64,000 nucleotides of DNA, from NCBI RefSeq assembly GCF_017939615.1, contig NZ_JAGKSR010000001.1, positions 1,178,001-1,242,000 of the forward strand, in the 5' to 3' direction. The position numbers were made by a program, and so were the translations under genes. Positions within the stretch are counted from its first letter, which is position 1. Every line of letters starts with the position of its first letter. The notes beneath the pieces are model-generated. The model did no database searches. It was not told the origin of the DNA and saw only the letters and a list, made by a program, of their open reading frames with translations. Below, piece by piece: positions 50,631 to 60,193 of this stretch. This DNA is from Microbacterium sp. BLY. Lineage in GTDB: Bacteria; Actinomycetota; Actinomycetes; Actinomycetales; Microbacteriaceae.

Positions 50631-50701
50631 GCCTTCATCGTAGGGGCCACGCCTCGCGATGATCACACGAAAGCAACCGCGCTGTAGCACGACGGAAACA
50701 T

Positions 50702-50716
50702 GATTGTTGAACAATC
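50702..50716. promoter_or_regulatory. GntR operator before the pxp operon
   Basis: GATTGTT-G-AACAATC is a perfect odd palindrome of 15 bp. A possible -10 element, TACACT, lies at 50732-50737, so the operator covers the -35 area. It is between the FCD regulator and the NRAMP-like gene. Confidence 0.8.
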
Positions 50717-50780
50717 GGGTTCTGTCCGTTCTACACTGGGGGTCACCCGACACCCACCAACGACGATGGGACCCCCCCCT

Positions 50781-52058
50781 ATGTCCGAGCAGTCCGCCCC
50801 CGCCCTCACCCCCGAGGACGAAGCCCGCGCCGCCCACGCGAAGAAGCGCGCCGGCCGCAGTGCCGTCATCGGCGCAATCTTCCTCATGGCGACCAGCGCC
50901 ATCGGCCCCGGCTTCATCACCCAGACCGCGACGTTCACCGCGCAGATGGGGGCGGCGTTCGCCTTCGCCATCCTCGTGTCGATCCTCGTCGACATCGCCG
51001 TGCAGCTGAACATCTGGCGCATGATCACCTCGTCCGGCAAGCGCGCCGGCGAGCTCGCCAACAGCGCCATCCCGTTCTCCGGCCACGTCATCGCCGTGCT
51101 CGTCGTCATCGGCGGGCTCGCGTTCAACATCGGCAACATCGCCGGCGGCGGGCTCGGCCTCAACGCGCTGCTCGGGATCGACCCGAAGATCGGCGGCGCG
51201 CTCACCGCGGCCCTCGCCATCATCATCTTCCTCGTCAAGAAGGCCGGGAAGGTGATGGACATCGTGCTCATCGTCCTCGGTATCGGGATGATCGTGATGA
51301 CCCTCGTCGTCGCCCTCATCGCCCAGCCGCCCGTCGGCGACGCCCTGCGGCAGACCTTCGTGCCCGACCAGCTCAACTTCGCCACCATCACCACCATCGT
51401 CGGCGGCACGGTCGGCGGCTACATCACCTACTCCGGCGCGCACCGCTACCTCGACTCCGGCCACGTGGGCCCGCAGTACGCGAAGCCCGTCATGCGCGCC
51501 GCGGCCAACGGCATCCTCGTGACCGGCATCATGCGCTACGTGCTGTTCCTCGCGATCCTCGGCGTCGTGGCCTCCGGGGTGGCGCTCGACCTCTCCTCGC
51601 AGGCCGCCAACCCGGCCGGGCAGGCGTTCGGTGCGGTGCTCGGCGACGCCGGCCTGCGGATCTTCGGCGCGATCTTCTGGGCCGCCGCGATCAGCTCGGT
51701 CATCGGTGCCGCGTACACCTCGGCGACCTTCCTGTCGACCTTCACCGCGAAGCTCCGCGGCGGCTGGCCGCTGCAGCTCGCCACGGTCGCGTTCATCGTC
51801 GTGTCCCTCGGCGTCTACCTCGCGATCGGCACGGCCCCGGCCGCGATCCTCGTGTTCGTCGGCGGCTTCAACGGCCTTATCCTCCCCATCGGCCTGACGG
51901 TGTTCATGTACATCGGCTGGTTCCGCCGCGACCTGCTCGGCGACCGCAAGTACCCGATGTGGCTGCTCATCGCGGGCACGGTCGTGACCGCCCTCACCTG
52001 GTACATGGGCGCCGTCTCGATCGGCCCCATCTTCGCCTTCCTCGGAATCGGAGCGTGA
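50781..52058 (+). CDS. NRAMP-fold transporter of the 5-oxoproline operon (YcsG-like)
   Basis: Membrane transporter of 425 residues with eleven or so helices of the NRAMP family. In metal-transporting NRAMPs the first helix carries DPGN and the sixth a Met-Pro-His motif. Here helix 1 reads [14 protein letters not shown] and the sixth-helix region [10 protein letters not shown], so the metal ligands are missing. The same gene order (NRAMP-like, YcsF/PxpA, YcsI, PxpB, PxpC) is known in Bacillus. It is therefore a candidate 5-oxoproline or other acid transporter rather than a metal pump. An in-frame ATG lies 15 bases upstream (50766). Confidence 0.82.
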   Translation: MSEQSAPALTPEDEARAAHAKKRAGRSAVIGAIFLMATSAIGPGFITQTATFTAQMGAAFAFAILVSILVDIAVQLNIWRMITSSGKRAGELANSAIPFSGHVIAVLVVIGGLAFNIGNIAGGGLGLNALLGIDPKIGGALTAALAIIIFLVKKAGKVMDIVLIVLGIGMIVMTLVVALIAQPPVGDALRQTFVPDQLNFATITTIVGGTVGGYITYSGAHRYLDSGHVGPQYAKPVMRAAANGILVTGIMRYVLFLAILGVVASGVALDLSSQAANPAGQAFGAVLGDAGLRIFGAIFWAAAISSVIGAAYTSATFLSTFTAKLRGGWPLQLATVAFIVVSLGVYLAIGTAPAAILVFVGGFNGLILPIGLTVFMYIGWFRRDLLGDRKYPMWLLIAGTVVTALTWYMGAVSIGPIFAFLGIGA

Positions 52059-52059
52059 C

Positions 52060-52824
52060 ATGGCGACCATCGATCTGAACTCGGACCTCGGCGAGAACGT
52101 CGTCGACCGGATCGTCAGCGACGACGCGAGCATGCTCGACATCGTCACGAGCGCGAACGTGTCGTGCGGGTTCCACGCCGGGAGCCCGGAGGGCATCCGC
52201 GAGACCCTCGCCGCGGCGGTCGCGGGCGGGGTCGTGATCGGCGCCCACCCCGGCTACCGCGACTACGAGAACTTCGGGCGCACGAAGGTCGACATCGACG
52301 CGGCCACCCTGCAGGCGCACGTGGAGTACCAGCTCGGTGCCATCATCGGGCTCACCGCGGCCGTGGACGGCCGGGTCGCGTACGTGAAGCCGCATGGCGC
52401 GCTCTACAACACCATCGCCCGCGACGAGCGGCAGTCGAAGGCGGTCGTCGCCGCGATCCGTGCGATCGACCCGTCGCTCGTCCTGCTCGGCCTCGCCGGC
52501 GGCGTCGTGCTCGACGTCGCGGAACGGGCCGGACTCGCGGTCGCGGCGGAGGCCTTCGCCGATCGCGCCTACCAGCCCGACGGGCAGCTCGTCTCCCGTA
52601 CCGAGGAGGGCGCGGTGCTGCACGACCCGACCGCGGTGGCCGAGCGGATGGTGCGTCTGGCCGCCGACGGCGTGATCCGGGCGATCGACGGCACCGACGT
52701 GGCCGTGTCCGCGCAGTCGATCTGCGTGCACGGCGACAGCCCGGGATCGGTCGCGATGGCCGCCGAGACGAAGCGCCTGCTGCAGGCGGAGGGCATCACC
52801 ATCGCCCCGTTCGCCGGAGCCTGA
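52060..52824 (+). CDS. pxpA: 5-oxoprolinase subunit PxpA (LamB/YcsF)
   Basis: Subunit A of the ATP-dependent bacterial 5-oxoprolinase, 254 residues. PxpABC open 5-oxoproline, a damage product of glutamine, to glutamate. The family N-terminus is [11 protein letters not shown], with [25 protein letters not shown] and [15 protein letters not shown]. The ATG follows the transporter stop by one base. All key segments are intact. Confidence 0.95.
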   Translation: MATIDLNSDLGENVVDRIVSDDASMLDIVTSANVSCGFHAGSPEGIRETLAAAVAGGVVIGAHPGYRDYENFGRTKVDIDAATLQAHVEYQLGAIIGLTAAVDGRVAYVKPHGALYNTIARDERQSKAVVAAIRAIDPSLVLLGLAGGVVLDVAERAGLAVAAEAFADRAYQPDGQLVSRTEEGAVLHDPTAVAERMVRLAADGVIRAIDGTDVAVSAQSICVHGDSPGSVAMAAETKRLLQAEGITIAPFAGA

Positions 52825-52825
52825 C

Positions 52826-53626
52826 ATGGCCGTGCTCGCGACCCCCGCCCAGCTCGCCGACGCGCGCGCCGCCCGTGCCGCCCACCGGGCGGGGCACGCC
52901 GCCCCCACCAGCGGCGTCGCCCCGGGGCTGACGCAGGCGAACCTCATCGCGGTGCCCGCCGACTGGGCCTTCGAGACCCTTCTCTACGCGCAGCGCAATC
53001 CGAAACCCTGCCCCGTCCTCGAGGTGATCGAGGAGGGTGCGGTGGAGTCCCGCCTCGCGCCGGGCAGCGACATCAGGACCGACATCGGCCGCTACCGCAT
53101 CTGGCGGGACGGCGAGCTCGTCGAAGAGGTCTCCGACGCGACGGCGGCGTGGGACGAGCACCCCGACCTGGTCGCCTTCCTCATCGGCTGCAGCTTCACG
53201 TTCGAGACCGGGCTGGCGGAGGCCGGGATCCCGATCCGTCACCAGGAGCTCGGGCGCAACGTCCCCATGTACCGCACGGCGGTGGACTGCACCCCGGCGG
53301 GACGGTTGCGCGGCGAGATGGTGGTCTCGATGCGGCCGATCCCGGCGGATCGCGTCGCCGATGCGGTGCAGATCTCCGGACGCACCCCGGCCGTGCACGG
53401 CGCGCCCGTGCACATCGGCGACCCGGCCTCCCTCGGCATCGCCGACGTGATGGTGCCCGACTTCGGTGACGCCCCGGAGATCCGCCCCGGCGAGATTCCG
53501 GTCTTCTGGGCCTGCGGCGTCACCCCGCAGGCGGCGATCATGGCCTCGAAGCCGCCGTTCGCGGTCACCCACGCCCCGGGCTACATGTTCGTCACCGATG
53601 TGCCGGATGCGGAGTACCGGGTCTGA
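52826..53626 (+). CDS. DUF1445/YcsI-family protein (putative D-glutamate cyclase family)
   Basis: Soluble protein of 266 residues of the DUF1445/YcsI family. Visible segments are [48 protein letters not shown] and [14 protein letters not shown] mammalian relative has D-glutamate cyclase activity that links D-glutamate with 5-oxo-D-proline. That suits the present operon. Here it sits between pxpA and the fused pxpBC gene with almost no gap. The reaction in this organism is inferred. Confidence 0.88.
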   Translation: MAVLATPAQLADARAARAAHRAGHAAPTSGVAPGLTQANLIAVPADWAFETLLYAQRNPKPCPVLEVIEEGAVESRLAPGSDIRTDIGRYRIWRDGELVEEVSDATAAWDEHPDLVAFLIGCSFTFETGLAEAGIPIRHQELGRNVPMYRTAVDCTPAGRLRGEMVVSMRPIPADRVADAVQISGRTPAVHGAPVHIGDPASLGIADVMVPDFGDAPEIRPGEIPVFWACGVTPQAAIMASKPPFAVTHAPGYMFVTDVPDAEYRV

Positions 53627-55176
53627 TGCGCATCCTCACCGCCTCCGACAGCGCGCTCCTCGTCGAGGCCGACGACCTCGCGCAGGCCATGCGGCTGAAC
53701 CTCGCCTGGAGCGACGTGCCCGACGTGGTCGAGCGCATCCCGGGTGCTCGCACCGTGCTCGTGCGCTTCGATCCGCACCGCACGTCGGCAGCCGCGCTCG
53801 CCGAGGTGCTGGCCGCGACCGAGGTCGACGCGGCGGCGCTGCCGGACGCGGGTGAGGTGACGGTCCCCGTCCGGTACGACGGGGAGGACCTGGACGAGGC
53901 CGCCGCTCTGCTCGGCGTCTCGGCGGAGGAGCTGGTGGCCCGTCACCTCGCCGCCGAGTGGCGGGTCGCCTTCTCGGGCTTCGCCCCCGGCTTCGGATAC
54001 GCGGTCAGCGGTGACCCGCTCTTCGACGTCCCCCGCCGGTCGTCGCCCCGCACCCGGGTGCCGGCCGGTTCGGTCGCGCTCGCGGGGGCGTTCAGCGGCG
54101 TCTACCCGCGGGAGAGCCCGGGCGGCTGGCAGCTCATCGGCCGCACGGACCTGCAGATGTGGGACATCGATCGCGACCCGCCCGCCCTGCTCGCGCCGGG
54201 CCGCCGCGTGCGCTTCGTGCGTGCGGAGCGGGAGTCGGTCGCCGGCGTGCCCGCGGTCGCCGCCGCGCCGCGCACGACGCGTCCGGAGGGCGTCGCGGCG
54301 GTCGAGATCGTGCGGCCGTCGCTGCAGCTCCTCGTGCAGGACGCCGGCCGCCCGGGCTTCGCCGCGCTGGGCGTCTCCGCGTCGGGCGTCGCCGACCGCG
54401 TGGCGATGCGCGATGCGAACCGCGCCGTCGGCAACCCGCCCGCCGCGGCCGTGCTCGAGAGCGTCGGGGGAGCCGTGCTGCGCTTCCACGGGGCCGGGGT
54501 CGCCGCGGTCACCGGAGCCGTCGGCCCGCTCACGCTCACCGACGCGGATGGCGTCGACCGGACGATCCTTCCCGGTGCACCGTTCGCGACCGTCGACGGC
54601 GACGAGCTCACGCTGGGGCACCCGGAGCGCGGGCTCCGTTCCGTGATCGCGGTCCGCGGCGGGCTCGTCCCGGACGCGGCGCTCGACAGCCGCGCCACCG
54701 ACACGCTCGCCGGACTCGGCCCCGCGCCGCTCGCCGCGGGCGACCTCGTCCTCATCGGCGACGCCGCCGTGTCCGCCGTCGCGCCGGACCCCGTGCCGCG
54801 ACCCCTCCCGGCGGCCGGGGAGCTCGTCACGCTGGAGATCACCCTCGGTCCCCGTGACGACTGGTTCACCGCCGCGGGGGTCGAGGCGCTCACCGGGCAG
54901 GAGTGGACCGTCACGCCCCGCTCCGACCGCGTCGGCATCCGCCTGCACGGCGACGTGCCCCTGGAACGCGCGATCGGCGGGGAGCTGCCGAGCGAAGGAG
55001 CGGTGACCGGGGCGATCCAGGTGCCGCCCGACGGGCAGCCCGTGCTGTTCCTCCCGGACCACCCGCTCACCGGCGGCTACCCCATCATCGGCGCCCTCAC
55101 CGATCACAGCCTCGACCTCGCCGCCCAGCTCCCGCCGGGCGTGCGAGTGCGCTTCACCGTCAAGGAGACCTCATGA
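53626..55176 (+). CDS. Fused 5-oxoprolinase subunits PxpB-PxpC
   Basis: One chain of 516 residues carrying both remaining 5-oxoprolinase subunits. Residues 1-205 are PxpB/KipI-like ([20 protein letters not shown] and [17 protein letters not shown]). Residues about 225-510 are PxpC/KipA-like ([20 protein letters not shown], then LGPRDDWFT and [18 protein letters not shown]). In many bacteria these are two genes; the fusion resembles urea-amidolyase allophanate hydrolase parts. The ATG overlaps the previous stop by one base. It couples to the biotin carboxylase gene by ATGA. Confidence 0.93.
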   Translation: MRILTASDSALLVEADDLAQAMRLNLAWSDVPDVVERIPGARTVLVRFDPHRTSAAALAEVLAATEVDAAALPDAGEVTVPVRYDGEDLDEAAALLGVSAEELVARHLAAEWRVAFSGFAPGFGYAVSGDPLFDVPRRSSPRTRVPAGSVALAGAFSGVYPRESPGGWQLIGRTDLQMWDIDRDPPALLAPGRRVRFVRAERESVAGVPAVAAAPRTTRPEGVAAVEIVRPSLQLLVQDAGRPGFAALGVSASGVADRVAMRDANRAVGNPPAAAVLESVGGAVLRFHGAGVAAVTGAVGPLTLTDADGVDRTILPGAPFATVDGDELTLGHPERGLRSVIAVRGGLVPDAALDSRATDTLAGLGPAPLAAGDLVLIGDAAVSAVAPDPVPRPLPAAGELVTLEITLGPRDDWFTAAGVEALTGQEWTVTPRSDRVGIRLHGDVPLERAIGGELPSEGAVTGAIQVPPDGQPVLFLPDHPLTGGYPIIGALTDHSLDLAAQLPPGVRVRFTVKETS

Positions 55177-56888
55177 CCACAGTGCTGATCGCCAACCGCG
55201 GCGAGATCGCGGTCCGCGTGATCCGCGCGTGCGCGGAGGCCGGGTACACGTCGGTCGCCGTGTACGCCGACCAGGACGCCGACGCGTTGCACGTGCGCCT
55301 CGCCGACGAGGCGGTCGGCCTCGGTGGCGACACCGCGGCGACGACGTATCTGTCGGTCGAGGCGCTGATCGACGCGGCCCGCCGCAGCGGCGCCGACGCC
55401 GTGCACCCTGGCTACGGCTTCCTCTCCGAGAGCGCCGCGTTCGCCCGTGCCGTCGAGGACGCCGGACTCGTCTGGATCGGCCCCTCACCGGAGAGCATCG
55501 ACGCACTGGGCGACAAGATGACCGCGCGCCGCATCGCGCAGAAGGTCGGCGCGCCGCTCGCCGCCGGCACGGATCAGCCGCTGTCCGGCCCACAGGAGGC
55601 GGTGGCGTTCGCCGAGGAGCACGGACTGCCCATCGCGATCAAGGCCGCGTTCGGCGGCGGAGGCCGCGGACTCAAGGTCGTCCGCGAGCTCGCCGAGGTC
55701 GCCGACGCCTTCGACGCGGCCACCCGCGAGGCGACCGCCGCGTTCGGCCGCGGGGAGTGCTTCGTGGAGAGGTTCCTGGAGAGCCCGCGGCACATCGAGG
55801 TGCAGGTGCTCGGCGACGGGCGCGGCGGCGTGGTCGTCGTGGGCGACCGTGACTGCTCGATGCAGCGGCGCAACCAGAAGCTCATCGAGGAGGCGCCCGC
55901 GCCCGGCCTCGCGGAGGCGCAGCGGACCGCGTTCCATGACGCGGCACGCGCGATCTGCGCCGAGGTGCAGTACCGCGGTGCCGGAACGGTCGAGTTCCTC
56001 CTCGCCGCGGACGGCACGATCTCGTTCCTCGAGGTGAACACCCGCCTGCAGGTCGAGCACCCCGTGACCGAGGAGGTCACCGGCACCGACCTCGTCCGCG
56101 AGCAGTTCCGCATCGCGTTCGGCGACGGGCCGTCCTTCACCGAGACCCCCGCGCCGACCGGGCATGCGTTCGAGTTCCGCATCAATGCGGAGGACCCCGG
56201 GCGCGGATTCCTGCCCAGCCCCGGACGGGTCGATGTCCTCCGCATCCCCGGCGGACCCGGCGTGCGGTGGGACAGCGGCATCGAGGCCGGAGACACCGTG
56301 CAGCCCGCGTTCGACTCGATGATCGCGAAGCTCATCGTGCACGCGGACAGCAGGGACGCGGCTCTCGTGCGGGCGCGGCGGGCGCTGCGCGAGCTCGCGG
56401 TCGAGGGTCCGGCGACGGTGATCCCGTTCGACCTCCGCGCCATCGACGATCCCGCCTTCGCGACCGCCACCTTCGCCGTGCACACCCAGTGGATCGAGAC
56501 GGTGCTGCTCCCGGCTCTGGAGACGCAGCCCCGCCCCGCGGTCGCGCCGGCCGCCGGACTGCAGCGGTTCCCGGTGGAGATCGACGGCCGCCGCGTGATG
56601 CTCGGCCTGCCGGCGGAGCTGCTGGCCGGCATCGGCCGCTCGACGGGAGACGTCGCGGCACCCGTGCCCTCAGCGGACCCCTCCGAGCTCCGTGTTCCCG
56701 CGCCGGGCACGCTCGTGCGGTGGCTCGTGGACGACGGCGCCACGGTGGCCGAGGGAGACCCGGTGGCCGTCCTCGACGCGATGAAGATGGAGACCACGGT
56801 CACCGCGCACCGCGCCGGCACCCTCACCCCGCGCGCCGACACCGGCACCATCCTCTCCGCCGACGCCCTCCTCGCCACGATCGCCTGA
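55173..56888 (+). CDS. Biotin carboxylase with C-terminal biotinyl domain
   Basis: Biotin-dependent carboxylase subunit of 571 residues. The biotin carboxylase part (1-450) has [12 protein letters not shown], the ATP-grasp loop [24 protein letters not shown] and [16 protein letters not shown]. The C-terminal biotinyl domain (about 500-571) has the biotin lysine Lys538 in [10 protein letters not shown]. AccC-type genes often accompany pxpABC, but no carboxyltransferase is present here. The acceptor is unknown. It could serve a carboxylation step tied to 5-oxoproline use, or borrow a carboxyltransferase from elsewhere. Confidence 0.92.
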   Translation: MTTVLIANRGEIAVRVIRACAEAGYTSVAVYADQDADALHVRLADEAVGLGGDTAATTYLSVEALIDAARRSGADAVHPGYGFLSESAAFARAVEDAGLVWIGPSPESIDALGDKMTARRIAQKVGAPLAAGTDQPLSGPQEAVAFAEEHGLPIAIKAAFGGGGRGLKVVRELAEVADAFDAATREATAAFGRGECFVERFLESPRHIEVQVLGDGRGGVVVVGDRDCSMQRRNQKLIEEAPAPGLAEAQRTAFHDAARAICAEVQYRGAGTVEFLLAADGTISFLEVNTRLQVEHPVTEEVTGTDLVREQFRIAFGDGPSFTETPAPTGHAFEFRINAEDPGRGFLPSPGRVDVLRIPGGPGVRWDSGIEAGDTVQPAFDSMIAKLIVHADSRDAALVRARRALRELAVEGPATVIPFDLRAIDDPAFATATFAVHTQWIETVLLPALETQPRPAVAPAAGLQRFPVEIDGRRVMLGLPAELLAGIGRSTGDVAAPVPSADPSELRVPAPGTLVRWLVDDGATVAEGDPVAVLDAMKMETTVTAHRAGTLTPRADTGTILSADALLATIA

Positions 56889-56926
56889 CCCCCCTCCCCT
56901 CCCGTCCCCCGTCCCGTCCCCTCCGC

Positions 56927-57101
56927 GTGCGGAGTGCAAAAACGCCCCTCCCACACCCCTCCCACACCCCTTTCCGATCCCGCACCCGCTGCCCCGAGCA
57001 GCGTCCCCCGCGTGCGAGTGCGAAAACGCCCCCTCCTCGTGTGAGGAAGGGGCGTTTTCCGTTCGGGCTCCACCCCACCAACCGGTGCGAGTGCGAAAAC
57101 G
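56927..57101. repeat. Three spaced copies of a GTGCGAGTGCGAAAACG motif
   Basis: GTGCGGAGTGCAAAAACG (56927), GTGCGAGTGCGAAAACG (57012) and GTGCGAGTGCGAAAACG (57085) occur at 73-85 base intervals. The stretch 56889-57149 has no gene; it is C-rich at the start and holds these copies and two hairpins. Confidence 0.75.
57022..57059. terminator. 17-bp stem-loop terminator between accC-like and uraA
   Basis: GAAAACGCCCCCTCCTC (57022-57038) pairs with 57043-57059 with one mismatch over a GTGT loop, ending in TTTTCC. It suits both converging transcripts. A second inverted repeat (ATGCGGG-CGGG with CCCGTCCCGCAT) lies at 57114-57142. Confidence 0.8.
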
Positions 57102-57149
57102 GGCCTTCGAGGGATGCGGGCGGGGCGAAACCCGTCCCGCATGTGGGCG

Positions 57150-58505
57150 TTACGCGGGGTCGCCGCCGAGGGGGCCGACCGGCTCGAGAGGCTTCGGGTC
57201 GTCGGCGCCGGTCTTGCGCGCCCGGGCGATGAGGTTGCCCAGGTGGTAGATCAGCAGCGCCGCGACCGTGCCGAGCACGATCCCGCCGAACGCGAAGTCG
57301 CCGAGCTGCATCGAGAAGCCGGCGATGCCGATCACGAGCGAGACGGCGGCGGTGTACTGGTTGACCGGACGCGAGAAGTCGACCCGGCTGTCGACCCAGA
57401 TCTTGATGCCGATGATGCCGATGAGGCCGTAGAGCGCCGTCGTCGCCCCGCCGAGCACGCCCGCGGGGATCGAGTTGAACACCTCGCCGACCTTGGGGGA
57501 GAACGCGAGGAGGATCGCGAACAGACCGGCGACCCAGTAGACGGCGGTGGAGTAGACGCGCGTCGCAGCCATGACGCCGATGTTCTCGCCGTAGGTCGTG
57601 GTGCCCGAGCCGCCGAAGCCGCCGGCGATGGTCGTGGCGACACCGTCGGCGATGAGGGCGCGGCCGGTGTGGCGGTTGATCGCAGGGTCTTCCGTCATGG
57701 TCGCGACACCGCGCACGTGGCCGACGTTCTCCGCGATGAGCACGAGCACGACGGGCAGGAACATCGCGATGGTCGACCAGGTGCCGGGCTCGACGAAGTC
57801 CGGGAACTGGAAGTGCGGGAGACCGATCCAAGGCGCGTCCGCGATGAGCTCGGCCGGGGTCTTGTCGCCGCGGAGCGGGTTGGGCACCTCGAACGAGCCG
57901 TTGAACGCCGCCCAGAGGAAGCCGACGGCGACACCGAGGAAGATCGAGATGCGGCCGAGGAAGCCCCGGAAGAGCACGGCGAAGAGGATGATCGCGACGA
58001 GCGTGATCGTGGCCGTCACCGGGTCGAGCGCGAAGTTGCTCCACGCGGTGGGCGCGAGGTTGAACCCGATGAGCGCGACGATCGCACCGGCCACGACCGG
58101 GGGCATCAGCGCATCGACCCAGCGCAGGCCGACGAACTGCACGACGAGGCCGACGACCGCGAGGAGCACGCCCACCGCGACCACGCCCGCGAGGGCCGAG
58201 CCGGTGCCGCCCGCCGCGACGGCCGCGGTGATGGGAGCGATGAACGCGAACGAGGAGCCGAGGTAGCTGGGCAGCTGGTTCTTCGTGATGAGGAGGAAGA
58301 GCAGCGTGCCGATGCCGCTGAAGAGCAGGGTCGTCGACACCGGGAAGCCGGTGAGCGTCGGCACGAGGAACGTGGCGCCGAACATGGCGACGACGTGCTG
58401 CGCGCCGATCGCGATGGTCGCGGGCCACGACAGGCGTTCCTCGGGGGTGACGACGGCGCCGGGCTCGACGGTGCGGCCGTTTCCGTGCAGCTTCCACAAA
58501 GCCAT
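57150..58505 (-). CDS. uraA: NCS2 uracil/xanthine permease
   Basis: Nucleobase-proton symporter of 451 residues with fourteen helices. The NCS2 signature GGFGGSGTTTYGENIGVMA and the fold segments GIGTLLFLLITKNQLPSYLG and VVAGAIVALIGFNLAP are clear. It imports uracil (or xanthine). GAGGAG precedes the ATG. It lies after purC on the same strand, 97 bases apart. The specificity is likely uracil by similarity to UraA/PyrP. Confidence 0.92.
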   Translation of the reverse strand: MALWKLHGNGRTVEPGAVVTPEERLSWPATIAIGAQHVVAMFGATFLVPTLTGFPVSTTLLFSGIGTLLFLLITKNQLPSYLGSSFAFIAPITAAVAAGGTGSALAGVVAVGVLLAVVGLVVQFVGLRWVDALMPPVVAGAIVALIGFNLAPTAWSNFALDPVTATITLVAIILFAVLFRGFLGRISIFLGVAVGFLWAAFNGSFEVPNPLRGDKTPAELIADAPWIGLPHFQFPDFVEPGTWSTIAMFLPVVLVLIAENVGHVRGVATMTEDPAINRHTGRALIADGVATTIAGGFGGSGTTTYGENIGVMAATRVYSTAVYWVAGLFAILLAFSPKVGEVFNSIPAGVLGGATTALYGLIGIIGIKIWVDSRVDFSRPVNQYTAAVSLVIGIAGFSMQLGDFAFGGIVLGTVAALLIYHLGNLIARARKTGADDPKPLEPVGPLGGDPA

Positions 58506-58602
58506 GCGGGCTCCTCAGGGTTCGGGATCGGGGGCGGAGTGCTGGAGCAACACTACCGATTCCTGAGTTTTCCCTGTGCGCCCGGCGGCGGGGAGCGCGG
58601 CG

Positions 58603-59478
58603 TCAGGCGCCGAGGCGATCGATGAGCTCGCGGTAGCGGGCGGCCGTCCGCGCCACGACCTCCTCGGGCAGCACGGGGGGCTCGCCCTGCTTGTCCCAGT
58701 TCGCCGCGAGCCAGTCGCGCACGATCTGCTTGTCGAAGCTCGCCATCCGCTCCGCCGGGGTCGACCCCGTGCGCCACGCCTCCGCGTCCCAGTACCGGGA
58801 GGAGTCGCTCGTGAGGACCTCGTCGGCGAGGCGGAGGGTGCCGTCGGCGTCGGTCCCGAACTCGAACTTCGTGTCGGCGAGGATGAGGCCCTTCTCCTCG
58901 GCGATGGCCGCGGCACGACGGTAGATCGCGAGCGAGGCGTCGCGGAGCTCGGCCGCCCGGTCCGCCCCGACGAGCTCGACGACGCGGTCGAACGTGATGT
59001 TCTCGTCGTGTTCGCCCATCGGCGCCTTGTAGGCCGGGGTGAACAGCGGCTCGGGCAGCCGGTCGCCGTTCTGCAAGCCTGCCGGCAGGGCGATGCCGCA
59101 TACGGTGCCGTGCTCCTGGTACTCGGCCCAGCCGGAGCCGGTGATGTACCCGCGGACCACGCACTCGATCGGCAGCATCTCGAGCGACTGGGCGAGCATG
59201 GCGCGGTCGGCCACCTCCTCCGGCAGGCCGCCGTCCGTGAGGTGGTTCGGCACGTCGAGCTGGGCGAACCACCAGCGGCTGAGGCGGGTCAGCAGGGCGC
59301 CCTTGTCGGTGATGCCGGGGGAGAGCACGACGTCGAACGCGCTGACGCGGTCGGACGCGACGACGAGGATGCGGGTATCTCCCGGGTCTTCGGACGCGTA
59401 GAGGTCGCGGACCTTCCCGGAGTAGAGGTGTCGCCACCCGGGGATGGCCTGCGCGTTTCCTGCGGACGGTGTGCTCAC
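58603..59478 (-). CDS. purC: SAICAR synthase
   Basis: Phosphoribosylaminoimidazole-succinocarboxamide synthase, 291 residues, of the long (yeast/actinobacterial) type. Motifs: HLYSGKVRDLYAS, VASDRVSAFDVVL, ECVVRGYITGSGW and the C-terminal LADEVLTSDSSRYW. It joins aspartate to CAIR in purine synthesis. The GTG at 59478 has GGGCGG upstream. It is about 18 kb from purSQ. Confidence 0.95.
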   Translation of the reverse strand: MSTPSAGNAQAIPGWRHLYSGKVRDLYASEDPGDTRILVVASDRVSAFDVVLSPGITDKGALLTRLSRWWFAQLDVPNHLTDGGLPEEVADRAMLAQSLEMLPIECVVRGYITGSGWAEYQEHGTVCGIALPAGLQNGDRLPEPLFTPAYKAPMGEHDENITFDRVVELVGADRAAELRDASLAIYRRAAAIAEEKGLILADTKFEFGTDADGTLRLADEVLTSDSSRYWDAEAWRTGSTPAERMASFDKQIVRDWLAANWDKQGEPPVLPEEVVARTAARYRELIDRLGA

Positions 59479-59519
59479 CCGCCCATTATCCCGGTCGCGC
59501 GTGCGGGGAGGTGCAGGTG

Positions 59520-59538
59520 TATAGTCCATGTGGACTAT
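59520..59538 (+). promoter_or_regulatory. PadR operator over the -10 element
   Basis: ATAGTCCA-TG-TGGACTAT (59521-59538) has perfect 8-bp arms. TATAGT (59520-59525), a good -10 element, lies inside it. The padR-like start is at 59561, so the site is placed to repress the padR-exporter operon. Confidence 0.8.
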
Positions 59539-59560
59539 TTGCGCAGGACAGGGGAGAGGC

Positions 59561-60193
59561 GTGGGGAAGAGCAGGGATGTGGTGGCGGCGCTCACGCCGC
59601 TCGGGGTGATGGTGCTCGCGCTGCTCCGCGAGAGCGACATGCACCCGTACGAGATGGTGCGGTTGCTCCGCGCACGCCACGACGACCGGCTCATCACCGT
59701 CACCAACGGCACGCTTTACCACACGGTCGCCCGGCTGCAGCGGGCCGGGCTGCTCGACGAGGTCGGCACGGATCGCGACGGCAACCGCCCCGAGCGCACG
59801 ACGTACACCCTCACCGACGCCGGTCGCGAGGCGGTGATCGCCTGGGTGCGTCGTGCCCTCCCCCGCATCGACCGTGAGACCGACGCCCGCGTCGCCCTCG
59901 CCGAGTCGCACAACCTCGACCGCGCCGACGCCGTCGCGCTGCTGCAGGAGCGCCGGGTCGCCCTCGTCGCCTCGCACCAGCGCCACCACGACGGCCTCGC
60001 CGCCGCCCGCGCCAAGGGCGCCCCGCCACAGGTGCTCGTCGAGCTCGAACGCCAGGAGGCGCTGCTCGACGCCGAGCTCCGCTGGCTCGACTCTCTCCTC
60101 ACCCGCCTCGACGGCGACGAGCTCCGCTGGGGTCCCGACGCCTTCGACGACACCGACCGCTACCGCGCTCAGCGAAAGGCTGCACAGCAATGA
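59561..60193 (+). CDS. PadR-family repressor of the drug exporter
   Basis: PadR-type regulator of 210 residues. The winged-helix part (about 8-85) shows PLGVMVLALLRESDMHPYEM, TNGTLYHTVARLQRAGLL and TTYTLTDAGREAV; a long helical C-terminal domain follows (dimerisation). The GTG at 59561 follows GGGGAGAGGC. It overlaps the MFS gene by four bases. It probably represses the exporter until a toxic compound binds. Confidence 0.92.
   Translation: MGKSRDVVAALTPLGVMVLALLRESDMHPYEMVRLLRARHDDRLITVTNGTLYHTVARLQRAGLLDEVGTDRDGNRPERTTYTLTDAGREAVIAWVRRALPRIDRETDARVALAESHNLDRADAVALLQERRVALVASHQRHHDGLAAARAKGAPPQVLVELERQEALLDAELRWLDSLLTRLDGDELRWGPDAFDDTDRYRAQRKAAQQ

Noticed and set aside
50781..52058. MntH manganese transporter
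   Set aside because: The DPGN and Met-Pro-His metal-binding motifs of MntH are missing and the operon concerns 5-oxoproline.
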